DNA from: an uncultured Bacteroidales bacterium
Lineage (GTDB): Bacteria; Bacteroidota; Bacteroidia; Bacteroidales; Paludibacteraceae
DNA length: 64,000 bases
Direction: 5' to 3'
Assembly (NCBI GenBank): GCA_946186915.1
Contig: CAMHOY010000003.1
Location: forward strand, 1-64,000
Both the position numbers and the translations under genes were made by a program. Below are positions 18,301 through 26,604 of the stretch, piece by piece (the first letter of the stretch is position 1; each line of letters opens with the position of its first letter). The notes below the pieces were generated by a model. The model worked only from the letters and a program-made list of their open reading frames with translations. It was not told the origin of the DNA and did no database searches.

Positions 18301-21300
18301 TACGCACACCGATCATGATGGATGCTACATCTTCGAGGGTAGGATTACCCAAGACGGTGATTTTATTCTGCGGGTGACCGGATGCTTCGTCGTACACGAT
18401 ATACGGGATCGTGTTGCTTACACCGGCACTTCCTGCCCGTTTAGCTTTGTTACGCGCCAATTTCGCGTCCGTCAGCACTTTGAGGGCGAAGTTGAACATG
18501 TTCGCATCCGGCCAAACGAGTCGGCGATCCGCTTCAGAGTTGTTATTGTATAATCCCGGCGCGGTGAGGTGCAACGGAATTTCATATTCGTAGTAGTTAT
18601 TCTTGAGGTCCGTACCCAATCGGATGAAGCAAGAGAGGTCTCCGTCTTTCAAGTTCGGGTCGAGGGCTGTCAGTTGCTCCGCATGGACGAACATCTGCAG
18701 GTTCTTATATTGCCGCATGTCATACGCGGTGTTCTTATACATAGCTCGTGAGTCATGGGGGCTGAGGTTCGTGACACGCAGTACCATGGATTGCTCGTTT
18801 TGCGCGATGAGTTGGGCTTGTCCCGGATCAGTTTGGCGGCTTACACCCGGCGGGAGAACATAGTTAACCGGCGTACGCGTACTGTTCTCCTCAATGTTTA
18901 CAGTCTGCACGTCAATGGAAGCGCCTGTATTAACCGGGACACCTATCGGCGCCAAGTCGCGCGTATATTGACGCCATTCTCCGCGGACGAGGTCCATCGT
19001 TGCAAAACGCAGGTACGTTTCATGCGCAAAGCCTGTGAGGAAGATACGCATGAAGCGGATAGATTTCCAGTTGCGGATACCATTGATCTTCTGCACAGTC
19101 GCGCTGTCTCCGCGAAGAGGAATTTTGAACTGATACCAGGTTACATTGACTGTCTCTCCATTACGTAAGGTAACGGCGCTAATCTTTTTCTCTGTAATAT
19201 GCTGTTTGCCTACCTCCAGCATGTCGGGTCGGAGGATGACTTTGTACTGGTAGTATTTCTCGTATTCATTGAGAGTGTTATCAAGGTTTACATCCTCTAT
19301 ATCCGGTTGCATGGTAGAGGCTGTTCCGTAACTCTCTGTCTGTTGCTCGGTAGCGGGGGAGTTACCTTGTGTACCATTGAAGTGCTTGTAACGATTGAGG
19401 ATACTTACTTCCTGTTGGTCGAAGTCCGTGCCGCGATAAAAGTGGTAGTTGTCACCTGCCGGGTCATTGAGCGGCGAGAAGACATCTGTCTGCCACTGAT
19501 TCAAAGTATCGGGGTTCACTTTCGCTTTCAGTGCATCCACGAAGGTTTTGTAAGCAGGCCAATTTTGTTCCTGCATATCATTCAGACCATTCAGACCGAC
19601 ATCTTGCATGGGGCGCGAACCGGGTTCGTTACTAAAGGCGACAACGGTACTCGTGGTACGCGGCACGTATCCCCAAATCGTGGAGTCCACACGACCTTTG
19701 TCTTCGAGCGAGACAGGAAGACCGTGCTCAAAGCCTTTCTTGCCGTCATGCAGGACATCTTCGCTGATATCACCCAGGTTGATGTACATCTCACCTGTAT
19801 AATCCAACTCATGTCCCGGGTTCGTGAGGGCAGGATCCATCATCCAGAACTGGATATATTCGATGTTCGCTTTTTCGAAATCCGTGTTGTCCAAACGCCG
19901 CATCATACCTCCCCAGCGCTGTGTCGGGTTAGTCATCTTACCATCGAAGCCGATCTCATCAGATGCGATATTATACTGTCCGCGTTGTTCGGGGTAGAAA
20001 GCGAGGTTGAGAACAGGCAGTTTGGTATCCACGTTGCTAGCTTCCTGTCTATTCGGATATATCTCGTCCTGATATACGATACGCGTGCGGTGATCGCTTA
20101 GGGCTGCCAAGTCGTTTCGTATATGCGCGGGCGTGTTGGTTTGCGGGTAACCGAAGATCGGGTCAACGGTGTACCATGCCATGTGCGCACGGTTTTTGTT
20201 ATACGATATATCATATGCCCGGGACTCCGTAAAGGTAGAAGGTGTAGAGGCCAGGAACCAATAGGTCGGGTAATGTACGTCTATATTGGTTGTGGTATTC
20301 TCAAAGTCATCGATGTAGGCTGTTCCCACCGATCCCACATCGTTGGTGTGACCTGGGATGAGATGTGCAAACTCCGCATTAATCGAGAAGGTGGACGGTG
20401 CGGTAGCCGTGATCCATGGAATCTTGTCAATGGCGTTGGTGAGCCATTGCATCTCTGTCTTCCAACTACCGTTAACGCCCCAAATCGTGTTGGCCAAAGG
20501 TTCGTAACCTGTGTTCACTTTCGTAGTGAGCGGTCGTTCGCGCAAGTGCATGATTGTACCACCGATGACGAGGTCTTTGGAGAACTCGTATTCTAGATGA
20601 GCGCCAAAGAGCGATTTACGTTGCATAGAGAACGTGCTCTGGTTTTCCAGTTTGACATCCACGTTAGTGCCGGACTCGAGAATCGAGGTGTTAAGGATGG
20701 TCACTGTTCCCATGGTGTAGTCTACGGTGTAATCCACGTTCTCCACGAGAGTTGCGCCTCCGGCGGTGACAGTGACACTGCCGCGCGGTATATTCATTGC
20801 TCCGAGGCGAATCTCGCTGCTATTGGTACCTTTATACTTACCGGTGAGGCGGAACTTGTTTTTCTCCGTCATCTCTTGAGCCACTATGAGGGTAGAGTCG
20901 TATAGCTCGGGGAAGCAGTATTTGGATACCAAACGCGGGTCATTATTCAAAGCTTTAGCCAAGTGGGAGCCGAAGGGTTCCAATACCGGGAAGATGATTT
21001 TTCCGCTAGAGGAATAAACGGTAAGTCCTTCGATGTAGTCGAATCGTCCGTCAGGGCTGGCGTTATGCTTCTGGTCCAAGCGGTCAAGATTCATGACGCG
21101 CAGCAGTTGCTTGCCATTGATAGGTCCTTCGTCCAGGTATTGCATGTCCGTGCCGACGGAGTCGTTCCTGTAGGTGACATAGAGTTCGAATTTATCCTGC
21201 GAGAGGCTTGTGGCCCCCAAGGAGTAGATATTCTTCATCATAAGGTCCCATGTGCCGCGGTTCTTTTCTCCCGGAGCATTGGCGCTTGATTTCAGCATCT

Positions 21301-22888
21301 TCAGAGCGAGTGCTGCTGGCGCGCGCAGTTCTTCTCCTCCGTCTGTGGAGAACTCACCCACTTGGTACACCTGGCCGTTATAGGTATATTCATAAGCAAC
21401 GGCGAGGACTTCGTCTTGGTTCAAAGCGCTTTTGAGGGAGATATATCCGAGGGCGGTATTGAGCGTATATTCGCTGCTGGTCAACAAGCGGGCAGATTCT
21501 ATTTTCTCGAAGTCCACCCCACCGTGCATGTCGTTGAGTCCTTCCAGCGCCGTAGTTGTCTGCGAGAGATCGCGGAAGGGAGTTTGCTTGACCGTTTCAT
21601 AGAGGGAGTTTGTGGTGTTATCAGGAACGGTCTTTCCTAATCGGTCCCAAGCGCGGTTGTGCGTGTGGCGGCTGTTCTCACCGAGGTCCACAAAAGCCAC
21701 GATGTTACGTGCCTGGTCATACGTACCGCGTTTGTTTGTTATCCACACCTCGATCTTCGTTATCTGTACTCCGCTTGCAATGTACGGCACTGTTTCCATC
21801 GCCTTTTCGAAATTATCGCGGAAGAAATGCGAGAGAAAGAAATGCCTGTTCTCATCGTAGTTGTCTCCGGCGATATCGAAACGTGTCATTTGCGCACCAC
21901 CCTGACTGCTGACCGTTTGGGCTTCACTATTCTGCTGTGAGATGAGTGCCTGGATTTTGAGTTTGCCGAATTTGAGGTTGGTTTTGATACCAAAGAGTGC
22001 TTTGCTGCCGCGGATGAGAGACGAAGGCAGGTCGAGGGTTACGTTACCGGCTTCGATGGACTGAATGATATCATCCTCTTCTCCCTTGTAATTGAGTTTG
22101 AGATTCTGCTGGTCAAAGGAGAAGGATGCTTCGGTATTATAGGAAAGGTTAAAGTTGAGTTTCTGTCCCACTTTACCTTGCACACTTGCCTGAATCTTCT
22201 CATCGAAGTCGAAGATGTTGTTGTTGCGCGCGCGTACAGTAAGGGATGGGTTTCCGACATATTGGTGCTTGAATCCGAAGAGGAGTTCCGCTGATCCCTG
22301 CATCTTGAGTTGGACGCCTCCGGGACCGAACACTTTATCGGCAGGACCGATATTGAATTTCATGTCGGTGATGTCGAATTTCGATTCGTTATTATGCTCG
22401 ACCTCTCCGATTTTCTGTTGCCAGTATTTATGCATAATCTGCCTCTCGGCATACTGGTTATATTCCTCTTGTGTGAGCAGGTACGGAGTGGAGATGTCCG
22501 TGTCTCCCATGCGTGTCCGTATGACGTACGTTCCTGTCTCTGGTTGGTATTCCACAGTGGTGGTGATGTTCTCCGGATCGTTGAGGTCGATAGAAGAAAC
22601 GGGATGTGTGAGTTCTCCGTAGTTCTGCGCGCCGAGTTGTTTGACGTTGGTAGGTGCCCAGATGGCACTATCGGTGAGCGTGATGATGTCCGCCACGTCT
22701 TCCGGAACGGCTTCGCCGGCAGCAACAGCCGCGTCGCGTTTAACTTTGGCTTCTTCACGGGCTTTTTCCTCTGCCTCCTGCCGTGCTTTCTCTTCCGCTC
22801 TGGCTTTCCTCTCCGCTTCTTTTTGCGCTCTCTCTTCGGCAACGAGTTCCTTGAGAGTCTTCTGGGCATAGACTCCCTGTGCGGACAT
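15344..22888 (-). CDS. sprA: Cell surface protein SprA/Sov, type IX secretion translocon
   Basis: 2514 residues as read from the first canonical start codon (ATG at 22888). SprA is the giant outer-membrane barrel through which T9SS cargo crosses. Large size, ruvA as neighbour, the QTDPGQAQLIAQNEQSM segment and a C-terminal barrel strand VKTDNVGLNIKLMLTR support it. The ATG at 22888 sits inside the signal peptide: the frame continues upstream with KHYLYIVLVCWLAV, a convincing signal sequence ending in VYA-Q, but no ATG, GTG or TTG occurs before the stop at 23036-23038. The probable start is ATT at 22931-22933, inside a 7-bp array. An Ala/Glu/Lys/Arg-rich helix follows the signal peptide (residues 12-55). 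Confidence 0.93.
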   Translation of the reverse strand: MSAQGVYAQKTLKELVAEERAQKEAERKARAEEKARQEAEEKAREEAKVKRDAAVAAGEAVPEDVADIITLTDSAIWAPTNVKQLGAQNYGELTHPVSSIDLNDPENITTTVEYQPETGTYVIRTRMGDTDISTPYLLTQEEYNQYAERQIMHKYWQQKIGEVEHNNESKFDITDMKFNIGPADKVFGPGGVQLKMQGSAELLFGFKHQYVGNPSLTVRARNNNIFDFDEKIQASVQGKVGQKLNFNLSYNTEASFSFDQQNLKLNYKGEEDDIIQSIEAGNVTLDLPSSLIRGSKALFGIKTNLKFGKLKIQALISQQNSEAQTVSSQGGAQMTRFDIAGDNYDENRHFFLSHFFRDNFEKAMETVPYIASGVQITKIEVWITNKRGTYDQARNIVAFVDLGENSRHTHNRAWDRLGKTVPDNTTNSLYETVKQTPFRDLSQTTTALEGLNDMHGGVDFEKIESARLLTSSEYTLNTALGYISLKSALNQDEVLAVAYEYTYNGQVYQVGEFSTDGGEELRAPAALALKMLKSSANAPGEKNRGTWDLMMKNIYSLGATSLSQDKFELYVTYRNDSVGTDMQYLDEGPINGKQLLRVMNLDRLDQKHNASPDGRFDYIEGLTVYSSSGKIIFPVLEPFGSHLAKALNNDPRLVSKYCFPELYDSTLIVAQEMTEKNKFRLTGKYKGTNSSEIRLGAMNIPRGSVTVTAGGATLVENVDYTVDYTMGTVTILNTSILESGTNVDVKLENQSTFSMQRKSLFGAHLEYEFSKDLVIGGTIMHLRERPLTTKVNTGYEPLANTIWGVNGSWKTEMQWLTNAIDKIPWITATAPSTFSINAEFAHLIPGHTNDVGSVGTAYIDDFENTTTNIDVHYPTYWFLASTPSTFTESRAYDISYNKNRAHMAWYTVDPIFGYPQTNTPAHIRNDLAALSDHRTRIVYQDEIYPNRQEASNVDTKLPVLNLAFYPEQRGQYNIASDEIGFDGKMTNPTQRWGGMMRRLDNTDFEKANIEYIQFWMMDPALTNPGHELDYTGEMYINLGDISEDVLHDGKKGFEHGLPVSLEDKGRVDSTIWGYVPRTTSTVVAFSNEPGSRPMQDVGLNGLNDMQEQNWPAYKTFVDALKAKVNPDTLNQWQTDVFSPLNDPAGDNYHFYRGTDFDQQEVSILNRYKHFNGTQGNSPATEQQTESYGTASTMQPDIEDVNLDNTLNEYEKYYQYKVILRPDMLEVGKQHITEKKISAVTLRNGETVNVTWYQFKIPLRGDSATVQKINGIRNWKSIRFMRIFLTGFAHETYLRFATMDLVRGEWRQYTRDLAPIGVPVNTGASIDVQTVNIEENSTRTPVNYVLPPGVSRQTDPGQAQLIAQNEQSMVLRVTNLSPHDSRAMYKNTAYDMRQYKNLQMFVHAEQLTALDPNLKDGDLSCFIRLGTDLKNNYYEYEIPLHLTAPGLYNNNSEADRRLVWPDANMFNFALKVLTDAKLARNKAKRAGSAGVSNTIPYIVYDEASGHPQNKITVLGNPTLEDVASIMIGVRNNGQHEASGEIWVDELRLSQFNEQGGVAAMANAALAISDIAQVNVAGRLETAGYGSIEANVLDRNMDNFYQISVSAALEAGRLFPEKAKLQIPLYVSYSKETTTPDYDPLDTDVKLAETLSTYEQKSDRDSIKAMTSTVHESTSFSLSNFKVDIHSKKRDMFYDPANFSLSASYNKQSEHSPEMETNYNTDHKGSFQYAYNFNPKPWEPFSKVEKVQNVKFLKEMNFYYLPQSWAFRMNMHRTFSHMKMRDLAGSSAQAMDLTYSKDFTWDRNVDIKYDLTKNMKFTFQSAMNAIIDEGKYTPEILIDRYFDPEFNHDKYEAWRDTIQRSLARFGSAYAYQQIFTASWNVPFNRIPYLDPLTANASYNANYNWNRTASSSNGIKRGNTISSMQSWQVDGGINFETWYGKSKYWKQMTQRYSGRNTRRNFKPKNYTQTVALKKGEAVELTHRLNSELLNVSVADSTGKAIPVSFRPDGNTKVTITPKADCAKATITITTRDPNERTPAQVTGDMFAYLGTMVRRLQVTYRETNSMTIPGFEPEAGFMGQCKVNGVWAPGYDFAFGFIPANMIERAKENGWLTGDTSIVQPAIRAHTSDFDVKLTLEPLPGLKVQLNGKRYFAQSSSIIYTFEDPQEMITGSFNITQCAIGTMFSRVGSQEENFANAAFDRFLENRAIMHARVQDQYTGITLPSKGFMKDIPAGTKYDPNKHGRVSSTSADVLVPAFLAAYTGQNPHTIGLNPFLGILKIIPNWSVTYDGLGKLPWMKEHFKSVTLTHAYTCKYAVGSYGSFSTWVGCEDNNTGVGFVRNVATDSPMPSSAYDISNVTLTEAFSPLIGLNLTMKNSLSVKAEYRKQRNLALNITSVQLTEGHTDEFVIGGGYTIKNLNFITKNKDGVQKKVSNDLKIQVDLSYKDVKMLLRKIDEGITQASSGNRVFAIKISADYVLSQKINLQLFYDHQGTTPLISSSYPVKTDNVGLNIKLMLTR

Positions 22889-22926
22889 TACTGCCAGCCA
22901 GCAAACGAGTACTATGTAGAGGTAAT

Positions 22927-22961
22927 GTTTAATGTTTAGTGTTGAGTGTTTAGTGTTTAGA
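22927..22961. repeat. Five 7-bp units GTTTAGT at the ruvA/sprA junction
   Basis: GTTTAAT, GTTTAGT, GTTGAGT, GTTTAGT, GTTTAGA. It supplies the ruvA stop codon (22957-22959) and covers the probable sprA start. The complementary form (CTAAACA) recurs at 47058-47092 and 48762-48775. Confidence 0.85.
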
Positions 22962-23562
22962 GCATAGTGAGGGCTTTTCGGATGACGCCTTCCACACTCA
23001 GGGTCGGTTCGGCTTTGAGGATCTTGTCCACGGCTTTACCGCTGGCTGCCGCTGCAAAACCCAGCATGGTCAGCGCGCTCACTGCTTCGACTTTGATGCC
23101 ATTGTCGGCTTCGACATCCAACATAGGAATTTCCGTCGGATCACCTCCGAGGTCGAGTTTAATCACTTTGTCTTTGAGGTCCACGATGATACGTTGGGCC
23201 GTTTTAGGTCCAAGTCCTTTCACTTTAGCCATAGCTTTGGCATTACCTGTAGCGATGAGCATGCGCAGTTCTTCTGCTTGGAAGGCAGACATGATCATAC
23301 GTGCCGTAGCAGCACCGACGCCACTGACGGTCATGAGCATCTCGAACAGTTGCCGTTCCTTCCGCTCGTAGAAACCATATATCTCGTGCGTGTCTTCGCG
23401 GATGATTTCCGTGACGAACAGTTTCACTTCTTTGTTTTCACTACCGACCAACGCCGAGTATGTTGGCAGCGTGATGGCCAGAGAATAGCCCACGCCAGCC
23501 GCCTCTACGACCGCTTCCGCAGGGTTCAATTCCGTCAATATTCCTTTGATATATTCAATCAT
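22957..23562 (-). CDS. ruvA: Holliday junction branch migration protein RuvA
   Basis: 201 residues from the ATG at 23562, which opens MIEYIKGILTEL, the normal RuvA start. The frame extends to 23664 but that part overlaps the promoter and is not RuvA-like. Domains: N-terminal OB fold (1-65), two helix-hairpin-helix motifs (LMTVSGVGAATARMIM and KVKGLGPKTAQRII) that grip the Holliday junction, and the C-terminal RuvB-binding domain (ALTMLGFAAAASGKAVDKIL). First gene of the ruvA-sprA-kinase unit. Confidence 0.95.
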   Translation of the reverse strand: MIEYIKGILTELNPAEAVVEAAGVGYSLAITLPTYSALVGSENKEVKLFVTEIIREDTHEIYGFYERKERQLFEMLMTVSGVGAATARMIMSAFQAEELRMLIATGNAKAMAKVKGLGPKTAQRIIVDLKDKVIKLDLGGDPTEIPMLDVEADNGIKVEAVSALTMLGFAAAASGKAVDKILKAEPTLSVEGVIRKALTML

Positions 23563-23580
23563 ATGCACATAAAAAGCGGA

Positions 23581-23611
23581 CAAAGGTACAACAATTATTT
23601 CAAATACGCAA
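23581..23611 (-). promoter_or_regulatory. Promoter of the ruvA-sprA unit
   Basis: Minus strand TTG (23611-23609), 20-bp spacer, TACCTTTG (23588-23581). Predicted start near 23574, 12 nt before the ruvA ATG. Confidence 0.6.
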
Positions 23612-23679
23612 GTGCGCGCGCATTTTTCTTCAAAAAAGTACCTATTTGCTAAAAAAAAACGCAAATTTCAAATTTCATA

Positions 23680-23710
23680 TTTCAAATCTGAAATATTATG
23701 CGTACCTTTG
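23680..23710 (+). promoter_or_regulatory. Promoter of the thiL-glycan locus run
   Basis: A clear -7 box TACCTTTG at 23703-23710; the best -33 is TTTC at 23680-23683 with a 19-bp spacer, weaker than elsewhere. Predicted start near 23717, 14 nt before the thiL ATG. Confidence 0.5.
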
Positions 23711-23730
23711 TACGCTAAATTAGGCGTATT

Positions 23731-24762
23731 ATGGCAAGAACTGAAATATCGGAGTATGGTGAGTTTGGTTTGATCAAGCATCTCACGAAGGATTTGAAAC
23801 CTGTACAGGCATCCACGAAGAAGGGTGTCGGTGATGATTGTGCCGTGATGGATTTTGGCAGCAAAAAGGTGTTGATGACGACCGACATGTTGCTGGAAGG
23901 TATCCATTTTAATTTGGAGTATGTCCCATTGAAGCATCTGGGTTACAAGGCGGCGGTAGTTAATTTCTCGGATATCTATGCGATGAACGGAACGCCGACG
24001 CAGATTACGGTGAGTCTGGGTATCAGCAAGCGTTTCTCGGTAGAAGATATCGAGGCGTTGTATAGTGGTATCCGTCTGGCCTGCGAGCGGTACGGTGTCG
24101 ATTTGGTAGGTGGAGACACCTGTGCATCGATGACCGGCCTTGCGATTTCTATCACCTGTTTGGGCACGGCTGCGGCGAAGGATATCGTGTATCGCAACGG
24201 GGCTAAGTTGAATGACCTGATTTGCGTCAGCGGAAACTTAGGCACGGCGTATATGGGTTTGCAGTTGTTGGAACGCGAGCGGCTTGCGAATGCAGAACAA
24301 CCGGATTTTGAAGGCAAGGAATATTTGCTGGAACGGCAGTTGAAGCCGGAGGCAAGACGGGATATCTTGGAGGCCTTGCGGAAAGCGGGAGTGAAGCCGA
24401 CGGCGATGATGGATGTGAGTGACGGGTTGTCATCGGAGTTGATGCATATATGCAGTCAGTCGGGTGTGGGATGCTGTATCTACGAGGATAAGTTGCCGAT
24501 TGATTTCCAGGCTGCGGCATTGGCAGAGGAGATGAACCTGAATATCGTGACATGTGCGTTGAACGGCGGAGAAGATTATGAGTTGCTGTTCACGTGTTCG
24601 CTGGACGATTACGAGAAGTTGATACCTGTGGAAGATTTGTACATCATCGGTCATATCACGAAGCAGGAATACGGATGTAACCTCATTGGCAGAAATGGCG
24701 AAGAACTGCCTCTGAAAGCACAGGGATGGAACGCGTTTGGAGGTGAGAGTTTAAAGTTTTAA
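23731..24762 (+). CDS. thiL: Thiamine-monophosphate kinase
   Basis: A 343-residue ThiL of the PurM-like fold, converting thiamine monophosphate to the diphosphate cofactor. Signatures: GVGDDCAVMDFG, the TTDMLLEGIHF metal/ATP motif, AAVVNFSDIYAMNGTPTQ, and GGDTCAS. The C-terminal motif DVSDGLSSELMHICSQSGVG is also intact. The stop codon (24760-24762) lies in three 7-bp units (GTGAGAG, TTTAAAG, TTTTAAG; 24743-24763), and the next gene's ATG follows 4 nt later. No other thiamine genes are adjacent. Confidence 0.95.
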   Translation: MARTEISEYGEFGLIKHLTKDLKPVQASTKKGVGDDCAVMDFGSKKVLMTTDMLLEGIHFNLEYVPLKHLGYKAAVVNFSDIYAMNGTPTQITVSLGISKRFSVEDIEALYSGIRLACERYGVDLVGGDTCASMTGLAISITCLGTAAAKDIVYRNGAKLNDLICVSGNLGTAYMGLQLLERERLANAEQPDFEGKEYLLERQLKPEARRDILEALRKAGVKPTAMMDVSDGLSSELMHICSQSGVGCCIYEDKLPIDFQAAALAEEMNLNIVTCALNGGEDYELLFTCSLDDYEKLIPVEDLYIIGHITKQEYGCNLIGRNGEELPLKAQGWNAFGGESLKF

Positions 24763-24766
24763 GGGG

Positions 24767-25459
24767 ATGCGTAATATAGCTTTTATATTAGCCGGAGGAA
24801 CGGGTAGCAGAGTAGGCGGTGAAATGCCGAAACAGTTTTTGCCGTTAGCGGACGGACGCTCCGTGTTGGAGCACTCTGTTGATGCCTTTGAACAGTGTCA
24901 TCACATCCATGAGATAGTCATCGTGACGCACCCTGACTGGATAGAGCAATCGCAAGCAATCATTAGCCGCAACGATTGGAAGAAAGTGAAACATCTGATT
25001 AACGGGGGCAGTGAGCGATGGGAGAGTTCGTGGAACGCAATCAGTCTGTATCTGAAGGAAGACAAAAAAGATCCGGACACGTTCTATTGGTTCCATGATG
25101 CCGCGCGTCCGTTTGTATCGCAAAATATACTGAACCATGTCGGCGAGGCGCTGAAGAGTCATCTTGCGGTGACGGTCGCCGTGCCGGTAACAGATACGTT
25201 GTATAAAGTTGAAAGTTTAAAGTTGAAAGTTGAGAGTATTCCGTCGCGGACGGACTATATGCGTGCGCAGACGCCGCAGGCATTTCACTATTTGGTGATA
25301 GGTCCGGCGTATATGCGTGCGATTCAAAAAGGTCATATTGAGGCGACGGACGATGTAGGCATTTTGATGAAGTATAATCCGGATGTAGAGGTATATGTTG
25401 TAGAAGGCGAGGAAGCGAACAAGAAAATAACATACAAGGAAGACCTGGGGGAAAGGTGA
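24767..25459 (+). CDS. ispD: IspD/TarI-family cytidylyltransferase
   Basis: A 230-residue nucleotidyltransferase: LAGGTGSRVGGEMPKQFLPL binds CTP, FHDAARPFVS, then RAQTPQAFHY, TDDVGILM and the closing NKKITYKEDL. In the family this gives either 4-diphosphocytidyl-methylerythritol (isoprenoids) or CDP-ribitol (TarI). The adjoining glycan genes leave both open; IspD is the default. Residues about 147-157 (KVESLKLKVES) come from four 7-bp units of TTGAAAG type (25209-25236), an in-frame addition within the dimerisation arm region. The same heptamer family flanks the gene on both sides. Confidence 0.8.
   Translation: MRNIAFILAGGTGSRVGGEMPKQFLPLADGRSVLEHSVDAFEQCHHIHEIVIVTHPDWIEQSQAIISRNDWKKVKHLINGGSERWESSWNAISLYLKEDKKDPDTFYWFHDAARPFVSQNILNHVGEALKSHLAVTVAVPVTDTLYKVESLKLKVESIPSRTDYMRAQTPQAFHYLVIGPAYMRAIQKGHIEATDDVGILMKYNPDVEVYVVEGEEANKKITYKEDLGER
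25209..25236. repeat. Four 7-bp units TTGAAAG inside ispD
   Basis: TTGAAAG, TTTAAAG, TTGAAAG, TTGAGAG, translated as part of KVESLKLKVES. Related units are at 24743-24763 (thiL/ispD junction), 25456-25476 (ispD/glycosyltransferase junction), 25954-25974, and in opposite orientation at 48444-48471 and 50071-50098. Confidence 0.8.
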
Positions 25460-25476
25460 AAGTTGAAAGGATGAAG
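25456..25476. repeat. Three 7-bp units at the ispD/glycosyltransferase junction
   Basis: GTGAAAG, TTGAAAG, GATGAAG. The array contains the ispD stop codon (25457-25459) and the ATG (25471) of the next gene. Confidence 0.7.
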
Positions 25477-26604
25477 GTTGTTATTTTAGGAACATCATGG
25501 CCGTATCGCGGCGGATTGGCTACGTTCAACGAGCGTCTGGCAAAGCAGTTTGTGTCCGAAGGACATGAGGTGGAGCTATGGACGTTTACGCTTCAATATC
25601 CGTCGTTCCTGTTCCCCGGCAAGACGCAATACACGGACGAGCCGGCACCGGAGGGTTTATTGATCCGCAGGGAGTTGAATTCGTGCAATCCGTTCAGTTG
25701 GCTGCGTGTGGGAAACGCAATAAAGAAAGCTGCACCGGATTTGCTGATATGCTGTTACTGGATGTCGTTTTTCGCACCGGCGTACGGATTGGTTTCGAGG
25801 ATGGCGCGCAAGAACGGCAAGACAAAATGCGTGGCGCTGGTGCATAACATGATTCCGCACGAACCGAGTATATTGGATAAACTTTTTGCTCCATATTTTG
25901 TGAAGAGTCAGGACGGCTTTGTGGCATTAAGTGAGAGTGTTGTGAATGATATAGAAAAGGTTGAAAGTTTTAAAAGGCCGAAGACCTTCTCACCGCATCC
26001 GATATACGACCATTACGGCGAGCGGATGACCAAGGATGAGGCATGCGAGGCACTGGGTCTGGATGCGGACAAGGATTATATGCTATTCTTCGGATTGGTT
26101 CGGGCGTACAAAGGGTTGGATTTGTTGTTAGAGGCATTCGGAGAAGTGAAGGAAGCGTTGCCGAACTTGCGGTTGATTATAGCGGGCGAGTTTTATGAGG
26201 ATGAAGCGAAATACCGTACACAGATAGCGCAGTTGGGATTGGAGGAACGGGTGATAGTGAGGAACGAGTTTGTGCCCGACGGCGATCTGAGAAAGTATTT
26301 CGGTGCGTCGGATTTGGTTGTACAGCCGTACAAGACAGCCACGCAGAGCGGTGTGACACAAGTGGCGTTTCATTTCGAGAAGCCGATGTTAGTGACGAAT
26401 GTGGGCGGCTTGGGTGAGATCGTGCATGACGGCAAGATGGGTTATGCCTGTGCGCCGGAGGCAAAGGCGATTGCGGCTGATTTGAAGGATTATTTTGAGA
26501 ATAAAAGACAGAAAGCTTTTACGGCTTATCTGCAAAAAGAGAAAACGAAATACGCATGGTCGAATATGACAAAAGCGTTTGAAAAGATATTATCGCAATG
26601 TTAG
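25471..26604 (+). CDS. Glycosyltransferase family 4
   Basis: 377 residues from the ATG at 25471, which opens MKVVILGTSWPYRGGLATF, a standard GT4 N-terminus; the GTG at 25456 is in the repeat array and overlaps ispD. GT-B fold: N-terminal acceptor half, C-terminal donor half with FFGLVRAYKGLDLLLEAFGE, RVIVRNEFVPDGDLRKYFGA and the EX7E region VTNVGGLGEIVHDGK. Residues near 162-168 (EKVESFK) derive from 7-bp units (25954-25974). Overlaps kdsD by 7 bp. Sugar specificity unknown; probably a surface polysaccharide assembly step. Confidence 0.88.
   Translation: MKVVILGTSWPYRGGLATFNERLAKQFVSEGHEVELWTFTLQYPSFLFPGKTQYTDEPAPEGLLIRRELNSCNPFSWLRVGNAIKKAAPDLLICCYWMSFFAPAYGLVSRMARKNGKTKCVALVHNMIPHEPSILDKLFAPYFVKSQDGFVALSESVVNDIEKVESFKRPKTFSPHPIYDHYGERMTKDEACEALGLDADKDYMLFFGLVRAYKGLDLLLEAFGEVKEALPNLRLIIAGEFYEDEAKYRTQIAQLGLEERVIVRNEFVPDGDLRKYFGASDLVVQPYKTATQSGVTQVAFHFEKPMLVTNVGGLGEIVHDGKMGYACAPEAKAIAADLKDYFENKRQKAFTAYLQKEKTKYAWSNMTKAFEKILSQC

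Noticed and set aside
19199..20101. 300-codon plus-strand frame in sprA
   Set aside because: Shadow frame; sprA is continuous across it.
23563..23664. N-terminal extension of RuvA
   Set aside because: Overlaps the promoter and lacks RuvA similarity; 23562 gives the normal start.
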